From contig JAFXZT010000004.1 in NCBI GenBank assembly GCA_017541145.1, forward strand, positions 1 to 50,725: a stretch of 50,725 bases of DNA. The letters run 5' to 3'. Under the pieces are notes generated by a model. It worked only from the letters and a program-made list of their open reading frames with translations, had not been told where the DNA came from and ran no database searches. Each line of letters begins with the position of its first letter. The stretch's first letter is position 1. Of the stretch, positions 1 through 7,773 are shown in pieces. Source of the DNA: Bacteroidales bacterium (GTDB lineage: Bacteria; Bacteroidota; Bacteroidia; Bacteroidales; UBA3824). Both the position numbers and the translations under genes were made by a program.

Positions 1-341
1 TATACTTTTTTGATTTTGCCATAATCATCGCCGTCTTTCATTTGCTCGGTTATAGCTTTTGACACCCCGAAAAGTACACGTTCCATGTAATGAACGTAAC
101 GTGTCAACTGAATTTCAACGATAAAGATTTCACCGTCGGAGGATTTTGCTTTGATATCCACACGGTTGAATTTATCATCTTCGTTGATATTATTACTTTC
201 ACTTTCAAGAATTTCGATGATTTTGCAATCCGGTTTACCGAGAAAAACCTCAATAAAACCTTCAAGAACACCGAAATTTGCTTTGTCCCGTAAAAGTTTT
301 TTAATCGCCCAATCAAAACGGATGTAGTTAATTTTGTTCAT
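1..341 (-). CDS. PD-(D/E)XK nuclease family transposase (Rpn-like), 3' end outside window
   Basis: The minus strand is open from an ATG at 341 to the window edge, giving about 113 N-terminal residues of a gene whose end lies outside. The product begins MNKINYIRFDWAIKKLL and contains a D...VEIQ core (FNRVDIKAKSSDGEIFIVEIQ), followed by the R-x-LFG-x-SKA and G-x-x-Y-x-K-I-x-KV pattern seen in the Rpn/PDDEXK_2 family of recombination-promoting nucleases. Family members act on DNA and are usually found as scattered paralogues; a second member lies at 22037-22885. The start is supported by the family-typical N terminus. Function is by family only, and completeness cannot be judged. Confidence 0.8.
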   Translation of the reverse strand, partial: MNKINYIRFDWAIKKLLRDKANFGVLEGFIEVFLGKPDCKIIEILESESNNINEDDKFNRVDIKAKSSDGEIFIVEIQLTRYVHYMERVLFGVSKAITEQMKDGDDYGKIKKV

Positions 342-756
342 CTTACATGGAATTTTAGTTGTTGCAAAAATAGTTTTTTTCCATATAAAAGCCAAAAAAT
401 AAGTTTGTGTCTTTTTTTTTTGAATGTTTGAAAAGTTTTATCAGTATCCTGGAACCGAAAATTTTTGATAATCAAATAATTACAACACGTTATCGCAGCA
501 TTGACACGCCGGGCGGAATGGTTGAGCCTGAGGAACTTGGAAATTTTGTAAAACGCTTTGGCTTGATGGAAATTCTTTGGTAACTTCGTCAAAAATAAAA
601 AATACAATTGTAATTGACCAAAAATTTGATTATCTTTACCGCGCGGAGAACGGAAATTTTGTCGCAGTTGTTGTAAATCCAGACGGTTCAACGACCGAAA
701 GCGAAATTGACATCCGCAAAAATCCGTCGCAAAGCTTAATTACCGACGGCTGTATT
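342..756. other. Decayed or non-coding stretch left of the IS element
   Basis: No intact gene is visible here. Two short open segments run on the plus strand in different frames. One covers about 419-582 and ends in a TAA at 580 (reading through RYRSIDTPGGMVEPEEL). The other is open from about 541 into the IS (reading DQKFDYLYRAENGNFVAVVV). Neither has a convincing start, and together they look like fragments of a broken gene next to an insertion sequence. I do not recognise the parent gene. Confidence 0.4.
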
Positions 757-759
757 TCA

Positions 760-775
760 CTGAAAAAAGTTGACT
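760..775 (+). repeat. Candidate left inverted end of the IS3 element
   Basis: CTGAAAAAAGTTGACT lies 20 bases before orfA and matches the palindromic right-end motif at 14 of 16 positions. The flanking tip bases differ between the two ends, so the outermost base pair of the element is not fixed. Confidence 0.5.
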
Positions 776-794
776 CAAAAACAATGAGTTACTT

Positions 795-1202
795 ATGTAT
801 AAAGACCGCACAGAAAAACGACAAAAATATTATGATACAGTAATGCATTTGCACTTTGTAGAAGGCTACGGCGAAGACCGTATAGCAAAAATTTTACCGA
901 TAGGACATACAACAGTTAACCGTTGGATTGCTAACTTTGTAGCCGAAAATAAAAATTCAAATTTAATAGCTATGCAAAGAAAAAAACGCAATACAAAGTC
1001 CCAAAAACAGCAAACCAAGCAGCAAACACCGGTAACAACACCCGCTGCTGACGAGGTTGAAAAACTAAAAGCCGAGATTGATAATTTACGCAAAGCACTT
1101 GATTATGAAAAACTTAGAGCAGAAGCGTATAATACAATGATTGACATCGCCGAAAAGAAGTTCAGTATTTCGATAAGAAAAAAACGTGGCGCCAAACAAT
1201 AA
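795..1202 (+). CDS. IS3-family transposase OrfA (helix-turn-helix protein)
   Basis: This 135-residue protein has an N-terminal helix-turn-helix (EGYGEDRIAKILPIGHTTVNRWI, about residues 23-45), a basic glutamine-rich linker, and a C-terminal heptad-like segment (about 78-115) suited to the leucine-zipper multimerisation of IS3 OrfA proteins. It should bind the element ends and, when read through, form the N terminus of the OrfAB transposase. The zero-frame codons AGA AAA AAA CGT near the end place an A-AAA-AAA heptamer at 1178-1184, a canonical -1 slippery site. The start ATG at 795 gives a typical OrfA N terminus; a second open frame overlaps upstream. Confidence 0.85.
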   Translation: MYKDRTEKRQKYYDTVMHLHFVEGYGEDRIAKILPIGHTTVNRWIANFVAENKNSNLIAMQRKKRNTKSQKQQTKQQTPVTTPAADEVEKLKAEIDNLRKALDYEKLRAEAYNTMIDIAEKKFSISIRKKRGAKQ

Positions 1203-1255
1203 CAGATCTGCGGGCAAAGCCAGCTATTGTTTGTACGATAGAACAGCTTTGCTCA

Positions 1256-2173
1256 TTGTTTGGCGTTAGCAAGCAGGCGTATTATCAATATGACGAGGAT
1301 GCCGCCATAGCAAAAGCGGCACGGGAAGATTTCGCCCTTCAGTTTATCAAGCAAATCCGCACGCAAGATCCCGGCATAGGCGGAATAAAAATGTGGCATT
1401 TGTATCAAACTGAGTTTCAGGGCAATGAACCCATAGGCAGAGACCGTTTTTGCCGTATAGTTTACGAAAACGGGTTCAAAATCCGTCAAAAAATCCGTAA
1501 GCCTAAGACAACGGATTCCACGCACGGGCTTCCTACGTATCCAAATCTTGTCAAAGATTTTATACCGGATGCTGCCAACAAATTATGGGTCAGCGATATA
1601 ACCTATATTATGATAATGGATGACGAAACACATTATCATTTTTGTTATCTGTCAATTGTCTTAGATGCGTATAGCGAAGAAATAGTAGGCTGGTATGTGT
1701 CGCCTACGCTTGATACAGAAGGACCTTTGAAAGCTCTTTTAATGGCTTTAAAACGCATAGAAGGCAAAGATGTTGACTTAATTCACCATTCAGACCGTGG
1801 CGTTCAATATGTCAGCAATGATTATGTCAAGGTCTTAAAAAACAGGAATATAAGAATCAGTATGACAGAATCAGGCGACCCTAAGGACAATGCCCAAGCG
1901 GAGCGCATCAATAATACGGTGAAAAATGAACTGCTACATGGTATGTTTTTCCATGACATTGCAGATGTAATATCAGCAGTAGCGGTGGCGGTTGACTTTT
2001 ATAACAACCGCCGTCCGCATATGAGCATCGGCATGTTAACACCCGCGAAAGCCTCAGAACTTCAAGGAGATAGAGATATGAAGTGGAAAATTAAACGGCA
2101 TGAAGCAATAAAAAGCAAAATAAATTTGGAAAATTCTGCCGAAAAAAATAATTTTGTGTCTGAAATCAGTTGA
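1256..2173 (+). CDS. IS3-family transposase OrfB (DDE integrase domain)
   Basis: OrfB is a 305-residue DDE recombinase that catalyses strand transfer. It contains an HTH_21-like N-terminal part and the rve core. The catalytic residues are visible: D in NKLWVSDITY, D in LIHHSDRGVQY, and E in DNAQAERINNTVKNEL, followed by the YNNRRPH motif. The frame stays open upstream through the A7 run at 1178-1184 (reading KKKTWRQTITDLRAKPAIV), so the functional product is probably an OrfAB fusion made by -1 frameshifting; the TTG at 1256 is only the first possible independent start. Its TGA stop (2171-2173) lies inside the left arm of the 64-bp palindrome. It looks intact, so the element may still be mobile. 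Confidence 0.9.
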   Translation: MFGVSKQAYYQYDEDAAIAKAAREDFALQFIKQIRTQDPGIGGIKMWHLYQTEFQGNEPIGRDRFCRIVYENGFKIRQKIRKPKTTDSTHGLPTYPNLVKDFIPDAANKLWVSDITYIMIMDDETHYHFCYLSIVLDAYSEEIVGWYVSPTLDTEGPLKALLMALKRIEGKDVDLIHHSDRGVQYVSNDYVKVLKNRNIRISMTESGDPKDNAQAERINNTVKNELLHGMFFHDIADVISAVAVAVDFYNNRRPHMSIGMLTPAKASELQGDRDMKWKIKRHEAIKSKINLENSAEKNNFVSEIS

Positions 2174-2216
2174 CTATTCCGGGTACCCGGAATAGTCAAC
2201 TGATTTCAGACACAAA
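2153..2216. repeat. 64-bp perfect palindrome at the 3' end of the IS
   Basis: Every base from 2153 pairs with its mirror up to 2216, centred on GGTACC at 2182-2187, with no spacer. Each arm contains CTGAAATCAGTTGACT. The palindrome covers the last codons and stop of orfB. It could be an abutted pair of inverted IS ends, a terminator insulating the transposase, or both. Confidence 0.9.
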
Positions 2217-2403
2217 GCAAACTTGTAAATTAATTTCAGATATAATCTATAAAAAAGTAACTTTTTATAGTAATAATGTGTAATCCTAGTCAACCTAAAT
2301 CAGGATAGGACAATTCAGTAGTTGAGCCTAAAATTGTTAATAAAGTGCAAGACGATATGCATAATACAACTCCGAGTTATATTGGTTTAAAAATTCGAAA
2401 GAA

Positions 2404-2817
2404 ATGAATAAAATCAAAAATAAATACTATCTCAAAGTGGCAATCATTTTTTCATTTTTGAGTTGTTTAGTACCATTAATATCTTGGCATCTAGATTTAT
2501 ATATATCAGAATGTCGTTTTATATATGATGATAAGGCTACAATCGTATATTTTTTTATTTTTCTGATACAGTCAGGAATTAATCTTTTGTGTTATGGCTT
2601 AGGACGATGTTTTGATTTTAATATTAGACCATTAATTATTCTTTTTTCGTTTGGTGATTTTGTTTTTGTGTTTTTTGGATTATGGTTTTTGTTCTTATTA
2701 GCGCCATATGGTCCTACTGACCTTTTTGCGATTTTTAGACATTTGGGCATTGATTTGTATTTTATTATACTCTTTTTATCTAAATTTTTGTTGATTTATA
2801 TTTTGAAAAGAAAATGA
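2404..2817 (+). CDS. Small multi-span membrane protein, unrecognised
   Basis: This 137-residue, very AT-rich gene encodes a hydrophobic protein with four likely membrane segments (about residues 10-30, 46-62, 72-98 and 112-134) and a basic C terminus (ILKRK). It has a cysteine-bearing first loop (LYISECRFIYDD). No family is recognised. It sits between the IS element and a truncated secreted-protein gene and has low-complexity base composition, so it belongs to the accessory segment. The ATG at 2404 follows GAAAGAA and is a reasonable start. It is probably a real but poorly conserved gene. Confidence 0.55.
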   Translation: MNKIKNKYYLKVAIIFSFLSCLVPLISWHLDLYISECRFIYDDKATIVYFFIFLIQSGINLLCYGLGRCFDFNIRPLIILFSFGDFVFVFFGLWFLFLLAPYGPTDLFAIFRHLGIDLYFIILFLSKFLLIYILKRK

Positions 2818-2859
2818 AAAATGTAATAAAGAATAAAATTAATATAAACGAAATAAACA

Positions 2860-3225
2860 ATGAAAACTAACTTATTAATAATCTTGTCCTTGCTGCTTGC
2901 AGCAACAACCTCGCAAGCTCAGCCGTACCTTGTAGCACTCTCCAAGCCGGGGAAGGCGGGGATTGAATTGCGGTGGTCGCCAATGTGTTACGAGGCGTGG
3001 CAACTCGGACTTAGCGGCGGTTATATGATTGAACGGGTGGCAGTGCTCAGAAACGGAAAAGTGTTAGACCTCGTTGAACGTAAAATCTTGACGCCCAATC
3101 CTATAAAGGTTGCAGACAAGTCAGAATGGGAAAAATACGAAAACGATAATTACGCCATGGTTGCCGGTGGATGTATTTTCGGTGAAAGTGAGATACAACA
3201 AACTCTCAATCAGAGTTTGATTTGA
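2860..3225 (+). pseudogene. Truncated N terminus of a secreted FN3-like protein
   Basis: The product has a clear signal peptide (MKTNLLIILSLLLAATTSQA) followed by KAGIELRWSPMCYEAWQLG...GGYMIERVAVLRNGKVL. This pattern is typical of the first fibronectin-III-like domain of long Bacteroidales surface proteins (I-x-LRW-x-P ... A-W-x-L ... GY-x-IER). Such proteins are usually many hundred residues long. Here similarity appears to stop near residue 110 (CIFGES), and the frame ends after a short unrelated tail at residue 121. I read it as a 3'-truncated remnant. Secretion would still be possible if it is expressed. Confidence 0.6.
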
Positions 3226-3354
3226 ATTTTCGTGTAAAGATGTATAATTATTGAATAGTCAAAAAATGATAATTTAACAAAAAAATTGTCCGATGACATA
3301 AGATGTAGTTGCAAATTTCATAAAAAAATACTTTTAATCCTCAAAAATCCTTTT

Positions 3355-3362
3355 TATATTTG
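3355..3362 (+). promoter_or_regulatory. -7 box (TATATTTG) of dnaN
   Basis: TATATTTG fits the Bacteroidota TAnnTTTG consensus and lies 31 bases before the dnaN ATG, a normal leader length. No clear TTTG -33 box is visible at the expected distance. Confidence 0.55.
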
Positions 3363-3393
3363 CATTCAAGTATAAAATTAAGTTATAAAGAAA

Positions 3394-4524
3394 ATGAAAT
3401 TTGTAGTATCAAGTACAGAGTTGCTAAGTCGTTTACAATCAATAAGTAGAGTAATTAGCAGCAAAAATACTTTGCCTATTCTTGACAATTTTTTGTTTGA
3501 TTTGGCAGATAATAGTCTTACAATAACAGCTTCAGATATCGAAAGCACAATGAGAACCCGTCTTACTCTCGATAATGTAGAAGGTTCAGGCAAAATCGCT
3601 ATCGAGGCTAAACGTTTGACTGATATTCTTAAGGAATTTCCTGAACAACCATTGATTTTTGAAATCAATCAAGATACACTTGCAGTTGACATCCTCTCTG
3701 ACAACGGTAAATTCTCGGTAATGGGTCAAAACGGTGAGGAATATCCAGAAATGCAACGCCTTAACGAAGAATCTTTAGTAACAGTAAATATTCCCGGTCC
3801 GGCATTGTTGAAAGGTATCAACAAGACAATTTTCGCTACCGGCGACGACGAACTTCGTCCTGTTATGAATTGTATTTACCTTCAGTTTTCTGAAAACGGA
3901 ACTACATTTGTGGCTTCTGATACTCACAAACTTGTAAGATATATCAACAACGCTGTGATGTCAATCGGAAAATCTTCGTTTATCCTTCCGAAAAAACCGG
4001 CTACCATGTTGAAAAACATCCTTGCTAAGGAAGAAGGCGAAATCAAATTGCAGTTTGACGATAAAAATGCTTACTTTGGACTTTCTGAATATGAAATGAT
4101 TTGCCGTTTGCAAGAAGGTCAGTATCCTAACTACGAAACTGTAATCCCGACCAACAATCCTAACAGACTTACAATTTCGCGTCAGGATTTTGCTACAACA
4201 TTAAAACGTGTATCCGTTTTTGCAAGTCAGTCAAGCAACTTGATTAAACTTGAACTCAAGAACAATCAAGTAGTTGTAACAGCTCAAGATATTGATTTTT
4301 CGATTTCGGCTTACGAAAAAATCTCAGCTCAATACAATGGCGAAGAAATGGTTATCGGTTTCAAATCATCATTCCTTATCGAAATTCTCAATGCTATCAG
4401 TTCTGAGAATGTTGTAGTTGAGATGTCTGATCCGTCAAGACCGGGTATCGTTGTTCCTTTGGAAAAAGAGTCGGAAGAAGAAGACGAACTTATGCTTCTT
4501 ATGCCGATGATGATCAACGACTAA
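3394..4524 (+). CDS. dnaN: DNA polymerase III subunit beta (sliding clamp)
   Basis: This 376-residue protein matches the bacterial beta clamp in length and layout: three repeated clamp folds (about 1-125, 126-250, 251-376). It has the N-terminal MKFVVSSTELLSRLQSISRVISSKNTLPILDNF pattern in two parts, a central domain with DDELRPVMNCIYLQ, and the hydrophobic C-terminal strand ELMLLMPMM that forms the client-binding pocket. The clamp tethers DNA polymerases to DNA, including the Y-family enzyme encoded at 25296, which carries a clamp-binding motif. It stands alone, with no dnaA or recF beside it. It is followed by a small membrane protein on the same strand after 123 bases. Confidence 0.97.
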   Translation: MKFVVSSTELLSRLQSISRVISSKNTLPILDNFLFDLADNSLTITASDIESTMRTRLTLDNVEGSGKIAIEAKRLTDILKEFPEQPLIFEINQDTLAVDILSDNGKFSVMGQNGEEYPEMQRLNEESLVTVNIPGPALLKGINKTIFATGDDELRPVMNCIYLQFSENGTTFVASDTHKLVRYINNAVMSIGKSSFILPKKPATMLKNILAKEEGEIKLQFDDKNAYFGLSEYEMICRLQEGQYPNYETVIPTNNPNRLTISRQDFATTLKRVSVFASQSSNLIKLELKNNQVVVTAQDIDFSISAYEKISAQYNGEEMVIGFKSSFLIEILNAISSENVVVEMSDPSRPGIVVPLEKESEEEDELMLLMPMMIND

Positions 4525-4647
4525 ACTGACATTACATTTAAAGTAACATCATAGCAAATGACAGCCGGCAGTTTCCGTTCATAAAAAATTGGAATTTCGG
4601 TTGTCGTTTGTCTTTTTAGTATATAACTTTCAAAAAATCATGCTATT

Positions 4648-5001
4648 ATGAAAAAAATAATTTTTCTCGTAATATTGGTTCTTGTACTTGTAGGACTCGG
4701 AATTTTCTTTTTTCAATACTATTGGGTATTTGGCGAAGGAGTAAAAGGAGGTGCTCTAATTGATGTAAAACAAAAAGGTTACATCTTTAAAACCTACGAA
4801 GGTGAACTCAATCTGGAAGTTATGAAAATGACTGCACAAGACAAAACATGGGAATTTTCGGTTACAGATCCAAGAATTGCAGATTCGCTTATGAAATGTA
4901 CTAACCGCGAAGTAAGTTTACATTATCAGGAGTACAAAAATCCGTTGATGTGGCGCGGTATGCAGAAATATATTGTTGACAGTATTATTTCTGTAAGATA
5001 A
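4648..5001 (+). CDS. Small membrane-anchored protein, unknown function
   Basis: This 117-residue protein has a single N-terminal membrane anchor (about residues 3-25, IIFLVILVLVLVGLGIFFFQ) and a periplasmic-looking domain of about 90 residues (GALIDVKQKGYIFKTYEGEL...ISVR). It resembles a family of short Bacteroidales proteins often found near housekeeping genes, for which I know no established function. It follows dnaN on the same strand and is closed by a strong terminator, so it may share the dnaN transcript. Start ATG at 4648. Confidence 0.7.
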   Translation: MKKIIFLVILVLVLVGLGIFFFQYYWVFGEGVKGGALIDVKQKGYIFKTYEGELNLEVMKMTAQDKTWEFSVTDPRIADSLMKCTNREVSLHYQEYKNPLMWRGMQKYIVDSIISVR

Positions 5002-5025
5002 GTATTATTCTTTTATCCGTACAAT

Positions 5026-5065
5026 AAACCCTGTATGTCGCAAGTTGTTGTGATATACAGGGTTT
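5026..5065. terminator. Bidirectional terminator between the small membrane gene and mreD
   Basis: AAACCCTGTAT (5026-5036) pairs perfectly with ATACAGGGTTT (5055-5065) around an 18-base loop. It separates convergent genes and is followed by T-rich sequence on the plus strand. Confidence 0.75.
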
Positions 5066-5075
5066 GTTGTAAAAA

Positions 5076-5591
5076 TTATTTCTTTCTGTAAGAAATATAT
5101 TGTGACAGGATTATCAAAATCTCGGTTGCAATTCCCGTGAGAATTATTTTCATAAAAGTTCTGAAAAAATGATCAAAACCAAATGAGTCAAGCATAAAAT
5201 ATGTAGCGTGATGCGCAAAAACCAACGGAATTGAATAATTTAAAAACCACGACATCCCCATTTCCATCAAATACGGATGCGTACCGTTTTCGTAGCCGTC
5301 GCGTGGCGAAATGAATCTGAGTATATGCGGTCGCAAAAACGCCATGAAAACTGTTGATGCTGCATTTAGTCCGGGAGTATCTACAAAGATGTCGATTGTG
5401 TAGCCAAGAATAAATGCAAATATCAATTGTAGCCAACCCGGTACTTCGTATGGTATCACAAGTATAAACAAGATGTAAAACAACGGCGTGATTCCTAATG
5501 CACTGATATTGATGTTGTTGAACACCATTATCTGCAACAATACGAGTATAAGGTAAGTTAAAAATAATTTTGAATATGCTCTGATGTCCAT
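5076..5591 (-). CDS. mreD: Rod shape-determining protein MreD
   Basis: This 171-residue integral membrane protein has about five membrane segments (LFLTYLILVLLQIMVFNNI onward) and the conserved-type D-x-x-x-DTPGLNAAS loop of MreD. It lies directly after mreC with no spacing (its ATG follows the mreC stop), so the two are translationally linked. MreD works with MreC, MreB, RodA and PBP2 in the elongasome that directs lateral wall synthesis. The genes for PBP2 (mrdA) and RodA, which normally follow in Bacteroidota, are absent here: a terminator and a convergent gene follow instead. Confidence 0.9.
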   Translation of the reverse strand: MDIRAYSKLFLTYLILVLLQIMVFNNINISALGITPLFYILFILVIPYEVPGWLQLIFAFILGYTIDIFVDTPGLNAASTVFMAFLRPHILRFISPRDGYENGTHPYLMEMGMSWFLNYSIPLVFAHHATYFMLDSFGFDHFFRTFMKIILTGIATEILIILSQYISYRKK

Positions 5592-6428
5592 TTATTCTGT
5601 GATTTTAGACTCGAGGCTTTCCAACTGAAGTTGTTCGTCCTGCATGAGGTTTTCTATTACAAATACATTGGAAAGGCATTTCAAGTCGGTGAGAAGTCTC
5701 ACGTTTATTTTGTAAAAATTGTCTTCGGAATTTTTTTCAAAAGATTCTATGGTAGCAATCGGAATTTCCGGCGGAAAAATCGATGAATATCCGCTTGTAA
5801 CTACAGTGTCACCTTGTTTGAGTTCCACATGGTTTGGAATTTCATTGAGTACAGCGTAACGGTAATTCTCTCCTGTCCAAATAATTGAACCGTAGAAATT
5901 GCTGTTTTTGAGTTTTGCGGAGATACCGATTTTTTTGTTGAGTATTGATATTGCAAGCGAGTAATTTTCGCTTACTGCTACTACAATTCCCACGGCACCC
6001 GATGCTGATACTACACCCATATCGGTTGTGATTCCTTTGTTGGAACCGGCGTCAAGTGTTAGAAAATTGTTTTGACGCGCTACTGAATTTTTTACTACTG
6101 ATGCTGTTATGTATCTGTATTTCAGTTTTCCGGCTGTATCTATACGCTCGTGAAATTTAGCTGTATCAAGGAAATATGAAGTTGTAGAATTACTTCTGAT
6201 TTTTGAAAGTTGCTGCATGAGAGCTGCATTTTCTTCTCTGAGGTAAAAATATCCGACATATCTCCATGTTAAATCATAGATTTGGCCTGCTATATAATTG
6301 GCTGAAGTGTAAAATACTGAATTTCTTTTTACATCCTGTCCAATTAATGATACAAGTGAAATTACCTCCAACACAATGAATATGAGGAGAAAATGTATGT
6401 TTTTTAGAAAATTAAGCAGGCTGTCCAT
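5592..6428 (-). CDS. mreC: Rod shape-determining protein MreC
   Basis: This 278-residue protein has an N-terminal membrane anchor (about residues 10-30), a coiled-coil stretch (about 60-80, REENAALMQQLSKIRS), and the periplasmic double beta-barrel MreC domain (FLTLDAGSNKGITTDMGVVS...GAVGIVV, then GDTVVTSGYSSIFPPEIPI). MreC bridges PBP2 to the MreB/MreD machinery. Length and order agree with the family. It is downstream of mreB, separated by a strong hairpin at 6451-6495 that may lower its expression relative to mreB. Confidence 0.95.
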   Translation of the reverse strand: MDSLLNFLKNIHFLLIFIVLEVISLVSLIGQDVKRNSVFYTSANYIAGQIYDLTWRYVGYFYLREENAALMQQLSKIRSNSTTSYFLDTAKFHERIDTAGKLKYRYITASVVKNSVARQNNFLTLDAGSNKGITTDMGVVSASGAVGIVVAVSENYSLAISILNKKIGISAKLKNSNFYGSIIWTGENYRYAVLNEIPNHVELKQGDTVVTSGYSSIFPPEIPIATIESFEKNSEDNFYKINVRLLTDLKCLSNVFVIENLMQDEQLQLESLESKITE

Positions 6429-6450
6429 TTACTTTTATTATATTCAAGTA

Positions 6451-6495
6451 AAAACCGTTTCAATGAATATCGTAATATTAGATTGAAACGGTTTT
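6451..6495 (-). terminator. Hairpin between mreB and mreC (partial terminator or mRNA stabiliser)
   Basis: AAAACCGTTTCAAT (6451-6464) pairs perfectly with ATTGAAACGGTTTT (6482-6495). On the mreB-to-mreC strand it follows the mreB stop by 34 bases, and its A-rich/T-rich base could serve as a leaky terminator or as a 3' stabiliser of mreB mRNA. Confidence 0.6.
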
Positions 6496-6529
6496 AATAA
6501 TTGATTTTTATTTTTCTACTTTTTTGTGA

Positions 6530-7552
6530 CTATTTCAACAAGAATGGGAACTTGTCAACATTTTTAAGAGCAATACCTGTACCTCTTGCTACAGCATGCA
6601 ACGGGTCTTCTGAAACTTTTACAGGAAGGTTTGTCTTCTCTGCCAAACGTTTGTCAAGACCTCTGAGCAGCGCACCGCCGCCGGTGAGGTGAATTCCGTT
6701 TTTGAAAATATCGGCATAAAGCTCCGGAGGTGTCTGTTCCAAAACGTTAAGAATTGCGGCTTCTATTTTGCCGAGCGATTTGTCAAGACAGTGAGCTATT
6801 TCCTGATAAGAAATCGGAATTTCTACAGGCAAAGCAGTCATCTGGTGAGGTCCGCGTACCATATAGTCAGCTGGCGGATCTTCCAAATCTGTAATTGCTG
6901 AGCCTACATTTATCTTGATAGCCTCTGCTGTACGGTCAAACACTTTAATATTGTGTTGATGACGCATATATTCCATAATATCTTCGGTAAAATCATCGCC
7001 CGCAATACGAATGCTTCGGTTGCAAACAATACCGCCCAAAGATATAACGGCAATTTCTGTAGTACCACCGCCTATATCTACAATCATGTTACCTTCAGGA
7101 GCTTCCACATCGATACCGATACCGAGTGCAGCTGCCATAGGTTCAAAAATCATCCATACTTCTCTTGCACCTGCATGTTCAGCCGAGTCTCTTACAGCTC
7201 TACGCTCTACCTCTGTTGAACCGGAAGGAATGCCGACAACTATTTTGATTGCCGGATTGAAAAGCATTTTTTTGCGGTTTCCCATTTTAATCATACCTCT
7301 AATCATCATTTCCGCAGCCTTGAAGTCTGCAATAACTCCGTCTCTCAAAGGTCTGATTGTTCTGATATTTTCGTGTGTCTTGCCATGCATGAGTTGTGCT
7401 TTCATACCTATGGCAATTGTTTTTTCTGTTGTGTGATCAATGGCTACAATCGACGGCTCGTCTACCACTATGCGGTCGTGCATAATGATAACGGTATTAG
7501 CCGTTCCAAGGTCCATCGCTAATTCCTGAGTTAGAAATGAAAATAATCCCAT
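6530..7552 (-). CDS. mreB: Rod shape-determining protein MreB (bacterial actin)
   Basis: This 340-residue actin-fold ATPase forms membrane-associated filaments that guide cell-wall elongation. The phosphate-1 loop (MDLGTANTVI), phosphate-2 loop (VDIGGGTTEIAVISLGG) and adenosine motif (LTGGGALLRGLDKRL) are all present, and length and order match MreB throughout. The N terminus MGLFSFLTQ resembles the amphipathic membrane-binding helix of MreB. It is the first gene of mreBCD and lies 221 bases after hisS on the same strand, with its own -7 box at 7713-7720. Confidence 0.98.
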   Translation of the reverse strand: MGLFSFLTQELAMDLGTANTVIIMHDRIVVDEPSIVAIDHTTEKTIAIGMKAQLMHGKTHENIRTIRPLRDGVIADFKAAEMMIRGMIKMGNRKKMLFNPAIKIVVGIPSGSTEVERRAVRDSAEHAGAREVWMIFEPMAAALGIGIDVEAPEGNMIVDIGGGTTEIAVISLGGIVCNRSIRIAGDDFTEDIMEYMRHQHNIKVFDRTAEAIKINVGSAITDLEDPPADYMVRGPHQMTALPVEIPISYQEIAHCLDKSLGKIEAAILNVLEQTPPELYADIFKNGIHLTGGGALLRGLDKRLAEKTNLPVKVSEDPLHAVARGTGIALKNVDKFPFLLK

Positions 7553-7712
7553 TCTTATAATTCTGTTTTTCTTGTTGTTTTTCTCATACTTAAAATATCT
7601 CGGTACTTAGTTTGTTAAAATTCTTTGAAATGAATTTTGATTTTCGTGTCTTTTGGTTCGGTATTTGTAGTATTTTGTTTTTATATACAAACCGACACCG
7701 CTAAGTACGTTG

Positions 7713-7720
7713 CAAATATA
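7713..7720 (-). promoter_or_regulatory. -7 box (TATATTTG) of mreB
   Basis: CAAATATA on the plus strand reads TATATTTG on the minus strand, within the 221-base hisS-mreB gap and 160 bases before the mreB start. This allows a long leader. The -33 element is not clear. Confidence 0.45.
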
Positions 7721-7773
7721 AAATATTTTTTCGTTAATTGCTCTATATTTTGACAACTTTTTTCAAAATTATT

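Larger units (their letters stand above)
760..2212 (+). mobile_element. IS3-family insertion sequence
   Basis: Two overlapping-frame genes, a small HTH protein followed by a DDE integrase-like transposase, are joined by an A7 slippery run: the standard IS3 arrangement. The candidate left end is CTGAAAAAAGTTGACT at 760-775. It matches 14 of 16 bases of CTGAAATCAGTTGACT, the inverted copy of the right-end motif at 2194-2209. The right end is complicated: the motif occurs as a perfect palindrome at 2153-2216, and a more degenerate copy lies at 2288-2303. The exact boundaries and target duplication are therefore uncertain. The length (about 1.45 kb) suits the family. Confidence 0.75.

Noticed and set aside
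577-843. A separate 88-residue gene before the transposase
   Set aside because: It needs a TTG start, overlaps orfA in another frame, and crosses the likely IS left end.
3226-3393. Replication origin next to dnaN
   Set aside because: No dnaA gene and no cluster of DnaA-box-like sequences is visible; dnaN is often separate from the origin in this phylum.
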